The position numbers and the translations under genes are program-made. Below are positions 5,501 through 6,247 of a DNA stretch of 6,247 nucleotides, piece by piece; position 1 is the stretch's first letter, and every line of letters begins with the position of its first letter. Origin of the DNA: an uncultured Bacilli bacterium (GTDB taxonomy: Bacteria > Bacillota_I > Bacilli_A > RF39 > UBA660); NCBI GenBank assembly GCA_934098445.1, contig CAKOOW010000061.1:1-6247 (forward strand). The letters run 5' to 3'. The notes under the pieces were generated by a model. That model was given only the letters and a program-made list of their open reading frames with translations. It made no database searches and was not told the DNA's origin.

Positions 5501-6247
5501 ATGAATAATGTAAAGAAAATCGTAAAAGAATATAATGGGGAAGTATGGACTAAGGCTATTGGCAGTGCTTATGATAAAATTAAGAAAGATGTAACTGTTG
5601 ATGGTTTTAGAAAAGGAATGGTTCCTTTTGATATGTTCGTTAGCAAAAACGGGGTAGAACCTTTGTATAACGATGCTATCGATATTTTACTTACTACGGA
5701 ATATAAGAAAGTTTTCGATGAATTAAAAGAAATTCCTGTAGTTCAACCATCAATTGATATTAAAAATATTAGTAAAGATGCTATTAGCATTGAATATACT
5801 TTTATTTCTAGTCCCGAAGTTGAGTTAGGAGCTTATAAAAACTTAGGTATTAAAAAAGAAACAGCAAAAGTAACTGCTAAAGAAGTAAAAGAAGAAATTG
5901 AAAAATTACAAGCTAAATATGCTGAAATCCAAGTTAAAGAAACTGGTAAAGTAGAAAATGGTAATACTGTTGTAATTGATTTTGAAGGTTTCTTAGATGG
6001 TAAGACATTTGAAGGTGGTAAAGCTGAAAACTATCCATTAGAAATTGGTTCTCATACTTTTATTCCTGGTTTTGAAGAAGGTTTAATTGGAATGAGTACT
6101 GGTGAAGAAAAAGATTTAAACTTAACTTTCCCTGAAAATTATACCGAAGAACTTAAAGGCAAAGATGTAACTTTCAAAGTTAAAGTTAATATTATTAAAG
6201 AAAAAGTTTTACCAGAAATTAATGAAGATTTCTTTAAAGACTTAGGC
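5501..6247 (+). CDS. tig: Trigger factor, 5' part (cut by window end)
   Basis: The frame is open from ATG 5501 to the window end (249 codons, no stop), so this is the first part of a protein usually about 430 aa long. Trigger factor is the ribosome-bound chaperone that meets nascent chains at the exit tunnel. The N-terminal domain contains the ribosome-docking loop VDGFRKGMVP (33-42), matching GFRxGxxP but with M40 where Lys is common. The FKBP-type prolyl isomerase domain covers about 145-235, with NTVVIDFEGFLDGKTFEGG (155-173), PLEIGSHTFIPGFEEGLIGM (179-198) and LTFPENY (208-214). ELPELNEDF-like residues (VLPEINEDFF, 236-245) mark the start of the C-terminal chaperone domain, which lies mostly outside the window. 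An in-frame TAG at 5474-5476 rules out a longer N-terminus. The docking loop comes about 8 residues earlier than in E. coli. Confidence 0.96.
   Translation, partial: MNNVKKIVKEYNGEVWTKAIGSAYDKIKKDVTVDGFRKGMVPFDMFVSKNGVEPLYNDAIDILLTTEYKKVFDELKEIPVVQPSIDIKNISKDAISIEYTFISSPEVELGAYKNLGIKKETAKVTAKEVKEEIEKLQAKYAEIQVKETGKVENGNTVVIDFEGFLDGKTFEGGKAENYPLEIGSHTFIPGFEEGLIGMSTGEEKDLNLTFPENYTEELKGKDVTFKVKVNIIKEKVLPEINEDFFKDLG

Overview
The window is AT-rich (roughly 70% by eye) chromosomal DNA of a low-GC Bacillota bacterium. Gene order is the guide: ruvX, a DUF1292 (YrzB-like) gene, mltG, trmR, trhP1, trhP2 and greA run in the same order as the Bacillus subtilis yrrK-yrzB-yrrL-yrrM-yrrN-yrrO-(udk)-greA block. 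MltG implies a peptidoglycan wall. All Trp codons in the genes are TGG, no gene carries an internal TGA, and trhP1 ends in TGA, so the standard bacterial code applies and a mycoplasma is unlikely. An uncultured or gut Bacilli lineage (Erysipelotrichales/RF39-like) is a reasonable but unproven guess.

Layout: bases 1-37 hold nothing recognisable. Two CCA-encoding tRNA genes follow, Ile(GAT) at 38-114 and Glu(TTC) at 127-202, closed by a rho-independent terminator at 213-237. A strong extended -10 promoter near 278-306 starts a tightly packed plus-strand operon: an unknown 90-aa two-helix membrane protein, ruvX, the DUF1292 protein, mltG, trmR, trhP1 and trhP2. Most junctions overlap or nearly touch (3-nt gap, 11-nt overlap, 8-nt overlap, 14-nt gap, 11-nt overlap, 4-nt ATGA overlap). 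greA (4967-5437) and tig (5501 onward, cut by the window end) each have their own promoter, and no terminator is visible before either.

Functionally, the operon combines rRNA maturation (RuvX/YqgF), control of glycan strand length at the membrane (MltG) and a complete predicted route to 5-methoxyuridine at the tRNA wobble position: TrhP1/TrhP2 make 5-hydroxyuridine and TrmR methylates it. It is followed by transcript-cleavage factor GreA and the ribosome-bound chaperone trigger factor. This is mostly a housekeeping gene-expression neighbourhood. I see no mobile element, CRISPR array, defence system or toxin-antitoxin pair. The least explained items are the 90-aa membrane protein at the head of the operon, where B. 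subtilis has ireB (yrzL), the very short leader predicted for its transcript, and the shortened TrhP1.
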